From assembly GCA_903912585.1 (NCBI GenBank), contig CAIWHY010000338.1:1-6628 (forward strand): 6,628 bases of DNA. Reading direction: 5' to 3'. This document shows, one piece after another, positions 1-6,059 of the stretch. Under the pieces are notes generated by a model. It searched no databases. It was not told the DNA's origin and saw only the letters and a list, made by a program, of their open reading frames with translations. The DNA is from an uncultured Thermoleophilia bacterium (GTDB lineage: Bacteria; Actinomycetota; Thermoleophilia; UBA2241). Positions within the stretch are counted from its first letter, which is position 1. The number at the start of each line of letters is the position of its first letter. Made by a program: the position numbers and the translations under genes.

Positions 1-218
1 AGACCATCGAGGCGCTGGAGCGCGACCTCGGGCTGACCCTCGTGGCGTTCTCCTGCCGCGAGCTGGAGCCCGACCGCGAGAAGAGGCTCCGCCAGATCAT
101 GGAGCAGTTGGGACCGCAGCTTCAGGCCGAGCCGGACGAGCCCGACGAGGCCCAGCTCCGGCGCATCCGCGAGGTCGAAGAGGCCCTGGGCCTGTCGCTC
201 GTCGCCGTCCGCCGCTGA
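1..218 (+). CDS. C-terminal fragment of an unrecognised small protein with a duplicated motif
   Basis: An open frame enters from the left edge (first full codon at base 3) and ends at TGA 216-218, giving 71 visible residues with no start in view. The composition is strongly charged and helical (many Glu, Arg, Gln, Leu), with high GC at third positions as expected for a real gene here. Two segments 53 residues apart resemble each other: visible residues 2-16 (IEALERDLGLTLVAF) and 55-69 (IREVEEALGLSLVAV), about 8 of 15 identical and most others similar. This looks like an alpha-helix followed by a short beta strand, repeated, with an acidic linker (PDEPDE) between. I do not recognise the family and assign no function. 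It converges with the transpeptidase gene, whose stop lies 7 bp away. Confidence is high that it is coding and low for anything about its role. Confidence 0.7.
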   Translation, partial: TIEALERDLGLTLVAFSCRELEPDREKRLRQIMEQLGPQLQAEPDEPDEAQLRRIREVEEALGLSLVAVRR

Positions 219-229
219 CGCGGCGTCAG
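215..229. terminator. Small inverted repeat covering both convergent stop codons
   Basis: CTGACG at 215-220 and CGTCAG at 224-229 form a perfect 6-bp stem around a 3-base loop. The TGA of the plus-strand gene (216-218) and the TGA of the minus-strand gene (226-228) both sit inside the stem. There is no T tract on either side, so it is at best a weak bidirectional terminator. The symmetry may simply arise because each strand has a TGACG at its gene end. Confidence 0.25.
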
Positions 230-2316
230 TACACGATCACCGTCGTGCCCATGGTGGCGAAGTCGTAGACCCACGGCGCCTCGGGCATCGAGAGGCGCAC
301 GCAGCCGTGAGAGGCCGGGTAGGACGGCACCTCCTCGTAGCCGTGCAGCCCTTCGCCGCCGTTGAAGAAGCTCGTGTAGGGCATCCACGAGCTGTACTTC
401 TGGGAGTAGAAGTGCAGCGACTTGAGGTACACGCGCCAGACGCCCGGCGTCGTCTCGAGCCCGGGCCGCCCGGTAGAGCAGTGCACCGCGCGCACCACCG
501 TGCCGCCGTCGACGCAGAGCACGACGCCGAGGCTGCGGTAGACCTCGACGTAGTGCCCGTAGGCCGACCCCGCGCGCGGGTGCGGCACGGAGGCGCTGAG
601 CAGCTTGGTGCGCGTCTGCACGCCGGCGACGCCGTCGCGCGGCAGGCCGTTCCAAGCCTGGAAGGCTATCAGCGCCTGGGAGGTGCGGTAGTCACTCTTG
701 CCGGTCACGGCGCTCGAGGGCAGGTAGTGCAGCGCCACGAGGCGACGCTGCACGTTGGCGATCGTGGGCAGCGGCATGGCGAGCACCTTCAGCTTCGCCG
801 TGCCGGCACTGGCCTGGGCGTTGCCGGCGAGGTCGGTCGCCGTCACGGTCCACGTGTACTCGCCGGCCGCCTGCGTCAGGCGGAAGGCGCGGGTGTGACC
901 CTCGTTGAGCGTGACTCGGGAGAGGGTGAAGCTCTTCTTCGCCTTGCCGTTCTTGTAGATGGTGATGTGCACCGTGCCGTAGCCGCAGCTCGGCTTGGGG
1001 TCGTTGACGCGGAAGGAGAACTTGGCCGACGTCCCGGAGTAGGCCTTCACGTCCCCCTGCGCGAGGCAGGTGGGCCTGGCCAAGTCGATGTTGACGTAGC
1101 CGGTGTGCTTGGCCTCGGCGTTGCCGGCCCAGTCGAGCGACCAGTACGTGACGGGGTGCGGGCCGGCCGTCGAGATCACGAACGGCGACGCATATGTCTG
1201 CCGCGCACCTCCGTCGAGCGTGTAGTACGTGGCGGCAGGGCCGGAGCCGGCGTCGCTGGCCTGCAGCGTGACCGTCTGGTCCGCGTGGCGCCAGCCGGTC
1301 GAGTTGCTGGCCTGCAGGCCCTTGGCCGTGGTGTGGGGCGCGATCGTGTCGATGATGCCGCCGTCGCCGGTCGTGAGGATCGTGCCGCCGGTGCCGGCGA
1401 CGCAGCCGTGATGGGCGTCGGCGAAGGCGACCGCGAAGAGGTCGCTAGCCGTGGTGGAGTTCTGCGCCGCCCAGGCGGCGCCTCCGTTGGAGGTGAAGAC
1501 GATCGTGCCGCCGGCGCCGCTGGCCCAGCCGTGGGCGGCGTCCGCGAACGCGACCGCCGAGAGGTCGCGCGCGCTGTGCGACGCCTGCGCGGCCCACGCG
1601 CCGCCGCCGGTACTCGTGGTCACGACGACGCCGCCGGCGCCGACCGCCCAGCCGTGAGTGGCGTCGGCGAAGGCGACGGCGCGCAGGTCGCTGCTCGTGC
1701 CCGAGCTCTGCGCGGTCCAGGTCGTGCCGTCGCTCGTGGCCACGACGGTGCCGCCGGCGCCGACGGCCCAGGCCGTGCCCGCGCCGCCGACCGCGACGCC
1801 GTAGAGGGCGACGGTCGTGCCCGAGCTTTGCGCCGTCCACGTGGCGCCGCCGTCGACGGTGGCCACGATCGTGCCGCCGTCGCCGACCGCCCACCCGTGC
1901 GTGGCATCGACGAAGGCGACCGCGCGCAGGTTCTGCGTCGTGCCCGAGGCCTGCACTGTCCAGGCGGTGGCGCCGCCGTCGCTGGTGGCCACGATCGTGC
2001 CCCCGTCGCCGACCGCCCACCCGTGCGTGGCGTCCGCGAATGCGAGCCCGTGCAGGGCCTGCGCCGTGCCGGAGCTCTGCGCGGCCCAGGTCGTGCCGCC
2101 GTTCTGGGAGGACAGGATCGTCCCGCCGGCGCCGACGGCCCACAGACGACCGCCGTTCTGGGCGAGCCCGGCGAGGTCCTGCTGCGTCCCCGAGGTCTGG
2201 GCGCGCCAGCCGCCGGCGGCCAGGGCCGCACTCGGCAGGATGAGGAGCAGGGCGAGCGCGAGGAGCGCGATCGCGGGCTTCGGAACGGCACGCCGGATAC
2301 GGCTGTGGTGCATCAC
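226..2316 (-). CDS. Secreted L,D-transpeptidase (YkuD) fused to a seven-blade Ycf48-like propeller
   Basis: The 696-residue product is a predicted exported wall enzyme. L,D-transpeptidases of the YkuD family use a catalytic cysteine to make 3-3 peptidoglycan crosslinks or to attach molecules to the wall. Order of parts: basic n-region and signal peptide (about 1-34, ending ALAAGG); seven repeats of 39-42 residues, each starting W-x-x-Q and carrying HGWAVGxGGTIxxTxDGG (37-320), like the seven-blade Ycf48/BNR propeller; an OmpL47/chitobiase-type beta domain (about 324-412, TYYTLDGG and YWSLDWAGN); an Ig-like domain (about 425-512); a PG_binding_1-type domain (about 514-573, FQAWNGLPRDGVAG); and the YkuD domain (about 587-696) with His658, Ser669, His670, Gly671, Cys672 and Arg674 (ASHGCVRLS). 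All catalytic motif residues are present. The start is GTG at 2314-2316 or ATG at 2311-2313; AGAGGT at 2321-2326 serves either and the choice changes one residue. Cysteines 417/444 and 601/613 could form disulfides outside the cell. Substrate and propeller ligand cannot be read from sequence. Confidence 0.92.
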   Translation of the reverse strand: MMHHSRIRRAVPKPAIALLALALLLILPSAALAAGGWRAQTSGTQQDLAGLAQNGGRLWAVGAGGTILSSQNGGTTWAAQSSGTAQALHGLAFADATHGWAVGDGGTIVATSDGGATAWTVQASGTTQNLRAVAFVDATHGWAVGDGGTIVATVDGGATWTAQSSGTTVALYGVAVGGAGTAWAVGAGGTVVATSDGTTWTAQSSGTSSDLRAVAFADATHGWAVGAGGVVVTTSTGGGAWAAQASHSARDLSAVAFADAAHGWASGAGGTIVFTSNGGAAWAAQNSTTASDLFAVAFADAHHGCVAGTGGTILTTGDGGIIDTIAPHTTAKGLQASNSTGWRHADQTVTLQASDAGSGPAATYYTLDGGARQTYASPFVISTAGPHPVTYWSLDWAGNAEAKHTGYVNIDLARPTCLAQGDVKAYSGTSAKFSFRVNDPKPSCGYGTVHITIYKNGKAKKSFTLSRVTLNEGHTRAFRLTQAAGEYTWTVTATDLAGNAQASAGTAKLKVLAMPLPTIANVQRRLVALHYLPSSAVTGKSDYRTSQALIAFQAWNGLPRDGVAGVQTRTKLLSASVPHPRAGSAYGHYVEVYRSLGVVLCVDGGTVVRAVHCSTGRPGLETTPGVWRVYLKSLHFYSQKYSSWMPYTSFFNGGEGLHGYEEVPSYPASHGCVRLSMPEAPWVYDFATMGTTVIVY
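1357..2208 (-). repeat. Seven tandem propeller-blade repeats inside the transpeptidase gene
   Basis: Seven coding repeats of about 120-126 bp specify residues 37-76, 77-118, 119-159, 160-199, 200-240, 241-281 and 282-320. The consensus is W-x-A-Q-x-S-G-T, then D-L-x-A-V-A-F-A-D-A-T-H-G-W-A-V-G, then G-G-T-I-V-x-T-x-D-G-G. Blades 2 and 3 are still nearly identical as DNA: bases 1861-1905 and 1987-2031, offset by 126 bp (42 codons), differ at one of 45 positions. Blade 1 lacks the FADATHGW form (it reads NGGRLWAVG), blade 4 has GGAGTAWAVG, and blade 7 replaces the blade Trp by Cys305. Seven is the usual blade number for Ycf48-like proteins, so the array is probably one closed ring. Confidence 0.85.
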
Positions 2317-2320
2317 GTTG

Positions 2321-2326
2321 ACCTCT
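2321..2326 (-). promoter_or_regulatory. Ribosome binding site of the L,D-transpeptidase
   Basis: On the minus strand AGAGGT precedes GTG 2316 with 5 nt between GAGG and the start, and precedes ATG 2313 with 8 nt. Both spacings are acceptable, so the site supports this start region but does not decide between the adjacent codons. Confidence 0.6.
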
Positions 2327-2373
2327 TTCGCTGACGTAGCCCCGGGCGGCGGGGATCACTGCTTCAGACCTCC

Positions 2374-2403
2374 ATGGTACTTCGCGGACGCGGCAGAGGT
2401 GAA
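2374..2403 (-). promoter_or_regulatory. Possible sigma70-type promoter of the L,D-transpeptidase
   Basis: Reading the minus strand, TTCACC (2398-2403; 4 of 6 to TTGACA) and TACCAT (2374-2379; 4 of 6 to TATAAT) are separated by 18 bp. This would start the transcript near 2367 and give a leader of about 50 nt. The -35-like element is part of the 25-bp tandem repeat, so the second repeat copy offers a duplicate TTCACC farther upstream. The match is weak and the call is an inference. Confidence 0.3.
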
Positions 2404-2436
2404 ACCGGGGCGACGCGGCAGAGGTGAAACCGGGGC
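2387..2436. repeat. Perfect two-copy 25-bp tandem repeat upstream of the transpeptidase
   Basis: Bases 2387-2411 and 2412-2436 are identical over all 25 positions. The core of each unit is GCAGAGGTGAAACCGGGG. A third copy is not present beyond a base or so. The unit lies just upstream of the proposed -10 element of the transpeptidase, so it could be a doubled operator or a chance slippage duplication. The second copy also supplies the left arm and loop of a stem formed with 2435-2442. Confidence 0.85.
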
Positions 2437-2773
2437 GTCGCCGGCGGACGCGACGCGGCGGTCTGACTCTTCTTCTACAGCGTGTTCGTCAGGGACGATC
2501 GAGGCGAATGGCGGCGCGAGATCCGGGCGACAGTGACCATGGACGGTGACGTCGGCTGGCGGCGCGCCGGCGCCCGGTCGGCTCTGCCGGGGCCCGCCGC
2601 GCAGGAACGTCGGCTGCGAACGCAGAAAGACTACTTCCTTCGTGCGGCATCGCGCCGTGTGAAGGGGCACCGGACCGCGTCAATGCCGATCAAAGGATCC
2701 TCGCCGTGCACGGCCCCGTCGAGCGCGCCCACCACCTCCTCGCTGCAGCGGCCGAGCCGCCGCTGCCCGGCTC

Positions 2774-3571
2774 ATGATCGGGTGGGCCGCCCTGGAGGAC
2801 GTCGAACTGCGCAGCCTCGTGCAGGAGGTAGTCTCGCGCGACGCGAGCGCGCCCTTTGGGGCGTACATCTTTCGCGGCGACGAGCGAGGCGCTGAGCTGG
2901 GCCGGCATGTCGAACGAGCGGTGTTCCTGGAAGCGTTCGGGAACACGCCCGAAGTACTGGAAGAGCAGTACGGTCGCTACGAGCCGTGGAGCGTCTTCAT
3001 CTGCGTGGTCGACCACCTGCGCAGCATCCCAGCCGGCGTCATGCGGGTCCTGCTGCCGTCACCGCAGGGGTTCAAGAGCCTCAACGACATCGAACCCGTG
3101 TGGGGGGTCTCGGCGGCTGCGCTCGCGGAGTGCAACGGGCTGAGGCTGGACCTGGACAGGACGTGGGACGTCGCCACGCTGGCGATCGCTGCCGACTATC
3201 GGGGGAAGGCGGCGCGCGGCGTGGTGAGCATGGGCCTGTACCAGACGCTCACCCTGGCGGCCCGCCGTTGCGGCATCGAATGGTTCGTCGCCATCCTCGA
3301 CATGCCCGTGTTCCGGATGATCCGCTGGCGGCTGCGCATGATCTTCGCGGGGTACGAGGGCATAGCGCCCCTGCCGTACCTCGGCTCGGCGGCCAGCATC
3401 CCGGCGTGGTGCGACGTGGTCGCGGCCGAGCGACACCTCGCGGCGACCGACCAGGACCTGCACGCAGTCCTCGTTAACGGCGTCGGCCTGGAGCCCGCGC
3501 TGCGGCCGGTCGACCTCGGCAGCGCCGATCGCATCAGCGCGTGGCGGCGCCGGCTGGCCGCCGGTCAGTAG
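2774..3571 (+). CDS. GNAT-fold-like protein, possibly related to acyl-signal synthases (LuxI/FeeM side)
   Basis: The 265-residue protein has no signal peptide or membrane segment. Its middle has the order seen in GNAT-type acyltransferases close to autoinducer synthases: an N-terminal helix with R48-A-V-F-L-E-A-F, an acidic stretch E63-EQYGRYEPW, a strand with F75-ICVVD, then G88-VMRVLLPS and GFKSLNDI (99-106), and W131-DVATLAIAADYRGKA, which recalls both the W-E-x-S-R-F-x-V step of LuxI enzymes and the acyl-CoA-binding loop of GNATs. The loop reads RGKAARG rather than the classic RxxGxG. The tail carries PLPYLGSAAS (199-208). ATG 2774 is the first possible start: the frame is open back to a stop at 2660 but has no ATG, GTG or TTG upstream, and no good ribosome site is seen, so it may be weakly translated or leaderless. 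It converges with the GGDEF-EAL gene, with 2 bp between stops. GNAT-like is fairly likely; signal synthesis is speculation. Substrate is unknown. Confidence 0.8.
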   Translation: MIGWAALEDVELRSLVQEVVSRDASAPFGAYIFRGDERGAELGRHVERAVFLEAFGNTPEVLEEQYGRYEPWSVFICVVDHLRSIPAGVMRVLLPSPQGFKSLNDIEPVWGVSAAALAECNGLRLDLDRTWDVATLAIAADYRGKAARGVVSMGLYQTLTLAARRCGIEWFVAILDMPVFRMIRWRLRMIFAGYEGIAPLPYLGSAASIPAWCDVVAAERHLAATDQDLHAVLVNGVGLEPALRPVDLGSADRISAWRRRLAAGQ

Positions 3572-3573
3572 GC

Positions 3574-5931
3574 TCAGCCGCTGACGAGGCGGAGCCCGCG
3601 CCTGCCGAGCGAAGCCACGACGCCGGGCACCTGGTCGACTTCCACGGGGCGCGAGAACAGGAAGCCCTGGACCGCGTCGCACCCCAGCTCGGTGAGGCGC
3701 TCCGCCTGCGCCGATGTCTCGACGCCTTCCGCCACCGTGGCGATGTCGAGGGCACGCGCCATCGCGACGATCGTGGCGATCAGCGTCGCGTCGGGGCTGT
3801 CCTCGGCGGCGATGCCGTCCACGAACGACTTGTCGATCTTCAGCGTGGTCACGGGGAAGCGCTTCAGGTAGGCGAGCGATGAGTACTCGGCGCCGAAGTC
3901 GTCGATCGCGATCCGGGCTCCGAGCGCGCGCAGCGCCGCCAGAGACGTCGCGGCGGCGGCGGGATCCTCCATGACCACCGATTCCGTGAGCTCAAGGGAG
4001 AGGGACGCTCCGTCGAGCCCGTGCAGGGCGAGAGCGTCGGCGACGCGGTCCACGATCCGGTCGTCATGGAGCTGGGCGCCGGAGAGGTTGACCGACACGT
4101 AGAGGTCCGCCATGTGCGGCGCCTGCCGCCGCCAGGCGGCGAACTGGCGCACGGCCTCCTCAAGGACCCACGCCCCGATCTCGGAGATCAGCTCGCTCTC
4201 CTCGGCCAGCGGGATGAACCGGGCGGGCATGATGAGGCCGTGCTTGGGATGCGACCAGCGCACGAGTGCTTCGAGACCGACCACCGTGCCTCTCGGCAGC
4301 CGGACGATCGGCTGGTAGACGAGGTGGAGCTGGTTCAGCGGGACGGCCAGATGCAGGTCGCGCTCGAGCTCGACGCGCTCCGTCATGCGGGCGCGCATCG
4401 ACTCGTCGTAGATGGCCACCGCGTCACGGCCTGCGTCTTTGGCCTGATACATGGCCGTGTCCGCGTCGCGGACCAGGGCTTCGGTGGTCGCCGCGGGATC
4501 GTCTCCTGAGGCGAAGGCGAGGCCGATGCTGGCTGAGACGTAGAAGCTCATCCCACGCACGACGAAGGGAGCCCTGAGCGAGGCGCGCAGACGGTCCGCC
4601 AGGTCGAGGGCCTGAAAGACGCCGACGACATCGCCGAGCACGATCATGAACTCGTCGCCGCCGATGCGGCTCACGAGGTCGGTGGGGCGAACGCTCGTGC
4701 GCAGGCGCTGCGCCACGTCGATGAGAAGCTCGTCGCCGTGGCCGTGGCCGTGCGTGTCGTTGATCAGCTTGAAGCGGTCGAGATCGAGGTAGAGCAGCGC
4801 CACGGATGTGGAGTCGGCGGCGGTCCTGTCCAGGAGCTGCGAGAGATGCTGTTCCATCATCCGGCGGTTGGGCAGGCCGGTGAGGCTGTCGTGGTGCGCC
4901 TGATGCACGAGTCGCGCCTCGGAGCTCTCCGCTGTCTGCAGGGCCTGGACGATGCGCAGCACGGCGGCAGCGGTCATGGCGAGCATCAGCAGACACAGGA
5001 CCGCGCGGTCGGCCGCGGAGCCGTGATCGGCGAGCGTCAGGAGGGCCGGGATGACCAAGGCGACGGCGACGATGGCGACGCGCAGGCGGGATGCTCCCAT
5101 CGGCCGCTGGCGGCCGAGTTCCGTGAGCTTGCGCATCGAGACGTGGATCGCCGCCGCCCCGGCGCCGAGATAGGCGAGCGCGTAGGGCAGATCGAGGAAC
5201 TGCGCGCGGATCTGGGCGAGGTTGGCGTCCGCCAGCAGGTAGGCGACGTCCCCGACGAACATGAACGTCATGCCGGCCAGAAGGAACCAGTAGGCCGGCA
5301 CGTGCTCCTGATCCGGGTTGAAAGCGATCCGCAGGGTCACGACCACCATGAAGCTCGACAGCGACGGATAGGCGATCATGACGAGCGTCACCGAGAGCGG
5401 TGCACCCTGTCGGAGCAGGAGCGGCTGGATGGCGAAGACCCAGGCGATGGCGGCGAACGCGAGCGCGGCGATGAGGCCGTCGAGGACGACGCTCGACTGG
5501 CGATGAGGCCCTCTAACGCCCTGGCGCGAGAACCCGAGGAGCCCGCCCGCCAACAGCAGGTAGCCGGGGAGTGCCAGCAGATCCGGCAGCAGCGCTCGGC
5601 TCTCGGTGAGATCCCCCATCGTGTGAAGGGCGCTGCGCGCGATGCCTGCCGCCAGGAAGAGCGCGAGTGCGACGGCGATCGCGGCCCACGGCCACACGCG
5701 CGACGGCCGCCAGACCCAGACGGAGACGACGAGGGCCGCCAGGGTCGCGAGACCGAGGCAGAAGAGGGCGACCGGCTCCCATGGGCCGAACAGTCCGGCG
5801 GCGGCCGCGAGCGCGACGCCGCCGCCGACCGACAGGTAGGCGATCGTCGCCACGGGAAGCCGCCGACGCGCACGGTCGCCCGCGCTCGTCTGGTCAGCCG
5901 GTGATGCTGCGCCCGCAGTGGATCCCAACAT
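3574..5931 (-). CDS. Ten-helix membrane GGDEF-EAL protein (diguanylate cyclase / c-di-GMP phosphodiesterase)
   Basis: The 785-residue inner-membrane protein is predicted to make c-di-GMP from two GTP (GGDEF) and to hydrolyse it to pGpG (EAL). After a short N-terminus come about ten hydrophobic helices (near 28-48, 53-74, 79-100, 114-134, 148-168, 179-204, 213-235, 245-266, 284-302 and 309-331), not a sensor domain I can name. The GGDEF domain begins at HDSLTGLPNRR (347-357); it has DLDRFK (383-388), GGDEF (424-428) and the inhibitory RxxD site R415-PTD five residues upstream. The EAL domain has E554-AL, N615, E647 and E650 (ELTES), D677-D678, K698, D700, E735 and Q755, so the known metal and catalytic positions are filled. 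Loop 6 reads DDFGAEYSS where DFGTGYSS is usual. The start is ATG 5931, chosen because AGAAGGA lies 5 nt upstream; a TTG 12 codons earlier has no such site. Which activity dominates cannot be told. Confidence 0.95.
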   Translation of the reverse strand: MLGSTAGAASPADQTSAGDRARRRLPVATIAYLSVGGGVALAAAAGLFGPWEPVALFCLGLATLAALVVSVWVWRPSRVWPWAAIAVALALFLAAGIARSALHTMGDLTESRALLPDLLALPGYLLLAGGLLGFSRQGVRGPHRQSSVVLDGLIAALAFAAIAWVFAIQPLLLRQGAPLSVTLVMIAYPSLSSFMVVVTLRIAFNPDQEHVPAYWFLLAGMTFMFVGDVAYLLADANLAQIRAQFLDLPYALAYLGAGAAAIHVSMRKLTELGRQRPMGASRLRVAIVAVALVIPALLTLADHGSAADRAVLCLLMLAMTAAAVLRIVQALQTAESSEARLVHQAHHDSLTGLPNRRMMEQHLSQLLDRTAADSTSVALLYLDLDRFKLINDTHGHGHGDELLIDVAQRLRTSVRPTDLVSRIGGDEFMIVLGDVVGVFQALDLADRLRASLRAPFVVRGMSFYVSASIGLAFASGDDPAATTEALVRDADTAMYQAKDAGRDAVAIYDESMRARMTERVELERDLHLAVPLNQLHLVYQPIVRLPRGTVVGLEALVRWSHPKHGLIMPARFIPLAEESELISEIGAWVLEEAVRQFAAWRRQAPHMADLYVSVNLSGAQLHDDRIVDRVADALALHGLDGASLSLELTESVVMEDPAAAATSLAALRALGARIAIDDFGAEYSSLAYLKRFPVTTLKIDKSFVDGIAAEDSPDATLIATIVAMARALDIATVAEGVETSAQAERLTELGCDAVQGFLFSRPVEVDQVPGVVASLGRRGLRLVSG

Positions 5932-5936
5932 GCTAG

Positions 5937-5943
5937 TCCTTCT
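5937..5943 (-). promoter_or_regulatory. Ribosome binding site deciding the start of the GGDEF-EAL gene
   Basis: AGAAGGA on the minus strand stands 5 nt before ATG 5931. It makes this ATG clearly better than the in-frame TTG at 5967, which would add 12 residues. Confidence 0.75.
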
Positions 5944-5965
5944 CGGCACATCGAGGCCGCGCCTC

Positions 5966-5987
5966 AAGCGAATCGTGCGTTGCGCTT
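5966..5987. promoter_or_regulatory. Imperfect inverted repeat in the GGDEF-EAL leader
   Basis: AAGCGAA (5966-5972) pairs with TTGCGCTT (5980-5987) as seven pairs with one bulged G (5982) around a 7-base loop. It lies about 35-55 nt upstream of the GGDEF-EAL start and could be an operator or a leader hairpin. I compared this leader with the c-di-GMP-I riboswitch core and did not find the conserved segments. Confidence 0.25.
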
Positions 5988-6009
5988 CACGCCTTTCCCG
6001 GCGATGCAG

Positions 6010-6030
6010 GAGCGGCGCGGACGGCCGCTC
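6010..6030. promoter_or_regulatory. Hairpin in the intergenic region upstream of the GGDEF-EAL gene
   Basis: GAGCGGC (6010-6016) and GCCGCTC (6024-6030) form a perfect 7-bp, GC-only-but-one stem with a 7-base loop. No T tract follows on either strand, so a rho-independent terminator of the Ig-repeat gene is not well supported. It may be an operator or a leader element of the GGDEF-EAL gene. Confidence 0.3.
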
Positions 6031-6059
6031 GTTCGCCGCACGTCTTTCGTGGGGATGAG

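Larger units (their letters stand above)
2317..2773. other. Divergent intergenic region (457 bp) without a convincing gene
   Basis: This lies between the divergently transcribed transpeptidase (minus) and GNAT-like gene (plus), so it must hold both promoters unless one is transcribed from elsewhere. The part next to the transpeptidase contains its ribosome site, a weak promoter and a 25-bp tandem repeat. Bases 2409-2416 (GGCGACGC) pair perfectly with 2435-2442 (GCGTCGCC), and 2435-2440 can instead pair with 2451-2456, giving two mutually exclusive hairpins. In 2460-2773 I see no clear promoter, RNA gene or terminator. Open frames exist (2482-2895 plus, 2356-2670 minus), but their composition, lack of ribosome sites and overlap with better genes argue against coding. 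Confidence 0.6.

Noticed and set aside
307..2334. A 675-codon open frame on the plus strand opposite the L,D-transpeptidase
   Set aside because: It is the antisense of a repeat-rich, GC-rich gene; its product is Arg/Gly/Ala/Val-rich low-complexity sequence with no domain, whereas the minus strand encodes a signal peptide, recognisable repeats and a catalytic motif.
2387..2456. A c-di-AMP (ydaO) riboswitch, suggested by the AGGTGAAACCGGGG segments and the neighbouring wall enzyme
   Set aside because: The other conserved segments of that riboswitch are missing on both strands, and the motif occurs as a plain tandem duplication.
2356..2670. A 104-codon minus-strand frame directly upstream of the transpeptidase
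   Set aside because: It runs through the tandem repeat and proposed promoter, has only moderate third-position GC for this genome and no recognisable domain; a short leader peptide cannot be fully excluded.
2482..2895. A 137-codon plus-strand frame starting at GTG 2482
   Set aside because: It overlaps the first 120 bases of the GNAT-like gene in another frame, has no ribosome site, and reads as Arg/Ser/Pro-rich sequence without a domain.
4738..5904. A 388-codon open frame on the plus strand opposite the GGDEF-EAL gene
   Set aside because: The product is a biased Arg/Gly/Glu/Asp mixture without domains, and the opposite strand clearly encodes membrane helices and GGDEF motifs.
5932..5967. 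A 12-residue longer GGDEF-EAL protein from TTG 5967
   Set aside because: TTG is a rarer start with no ribosome site, whereas ATG 5931 has AGAAGGA at ideal spacing.
5932..6059. A c-di-GMP-I (GEMM) riboswitch before the GGDEF-EAL gene
   Set aside because: Short AAGCGCAACGC-like segments recall it, but the conserved ACGCACAGGGCAAACC and GGACGCAAAGCC cores are not there.
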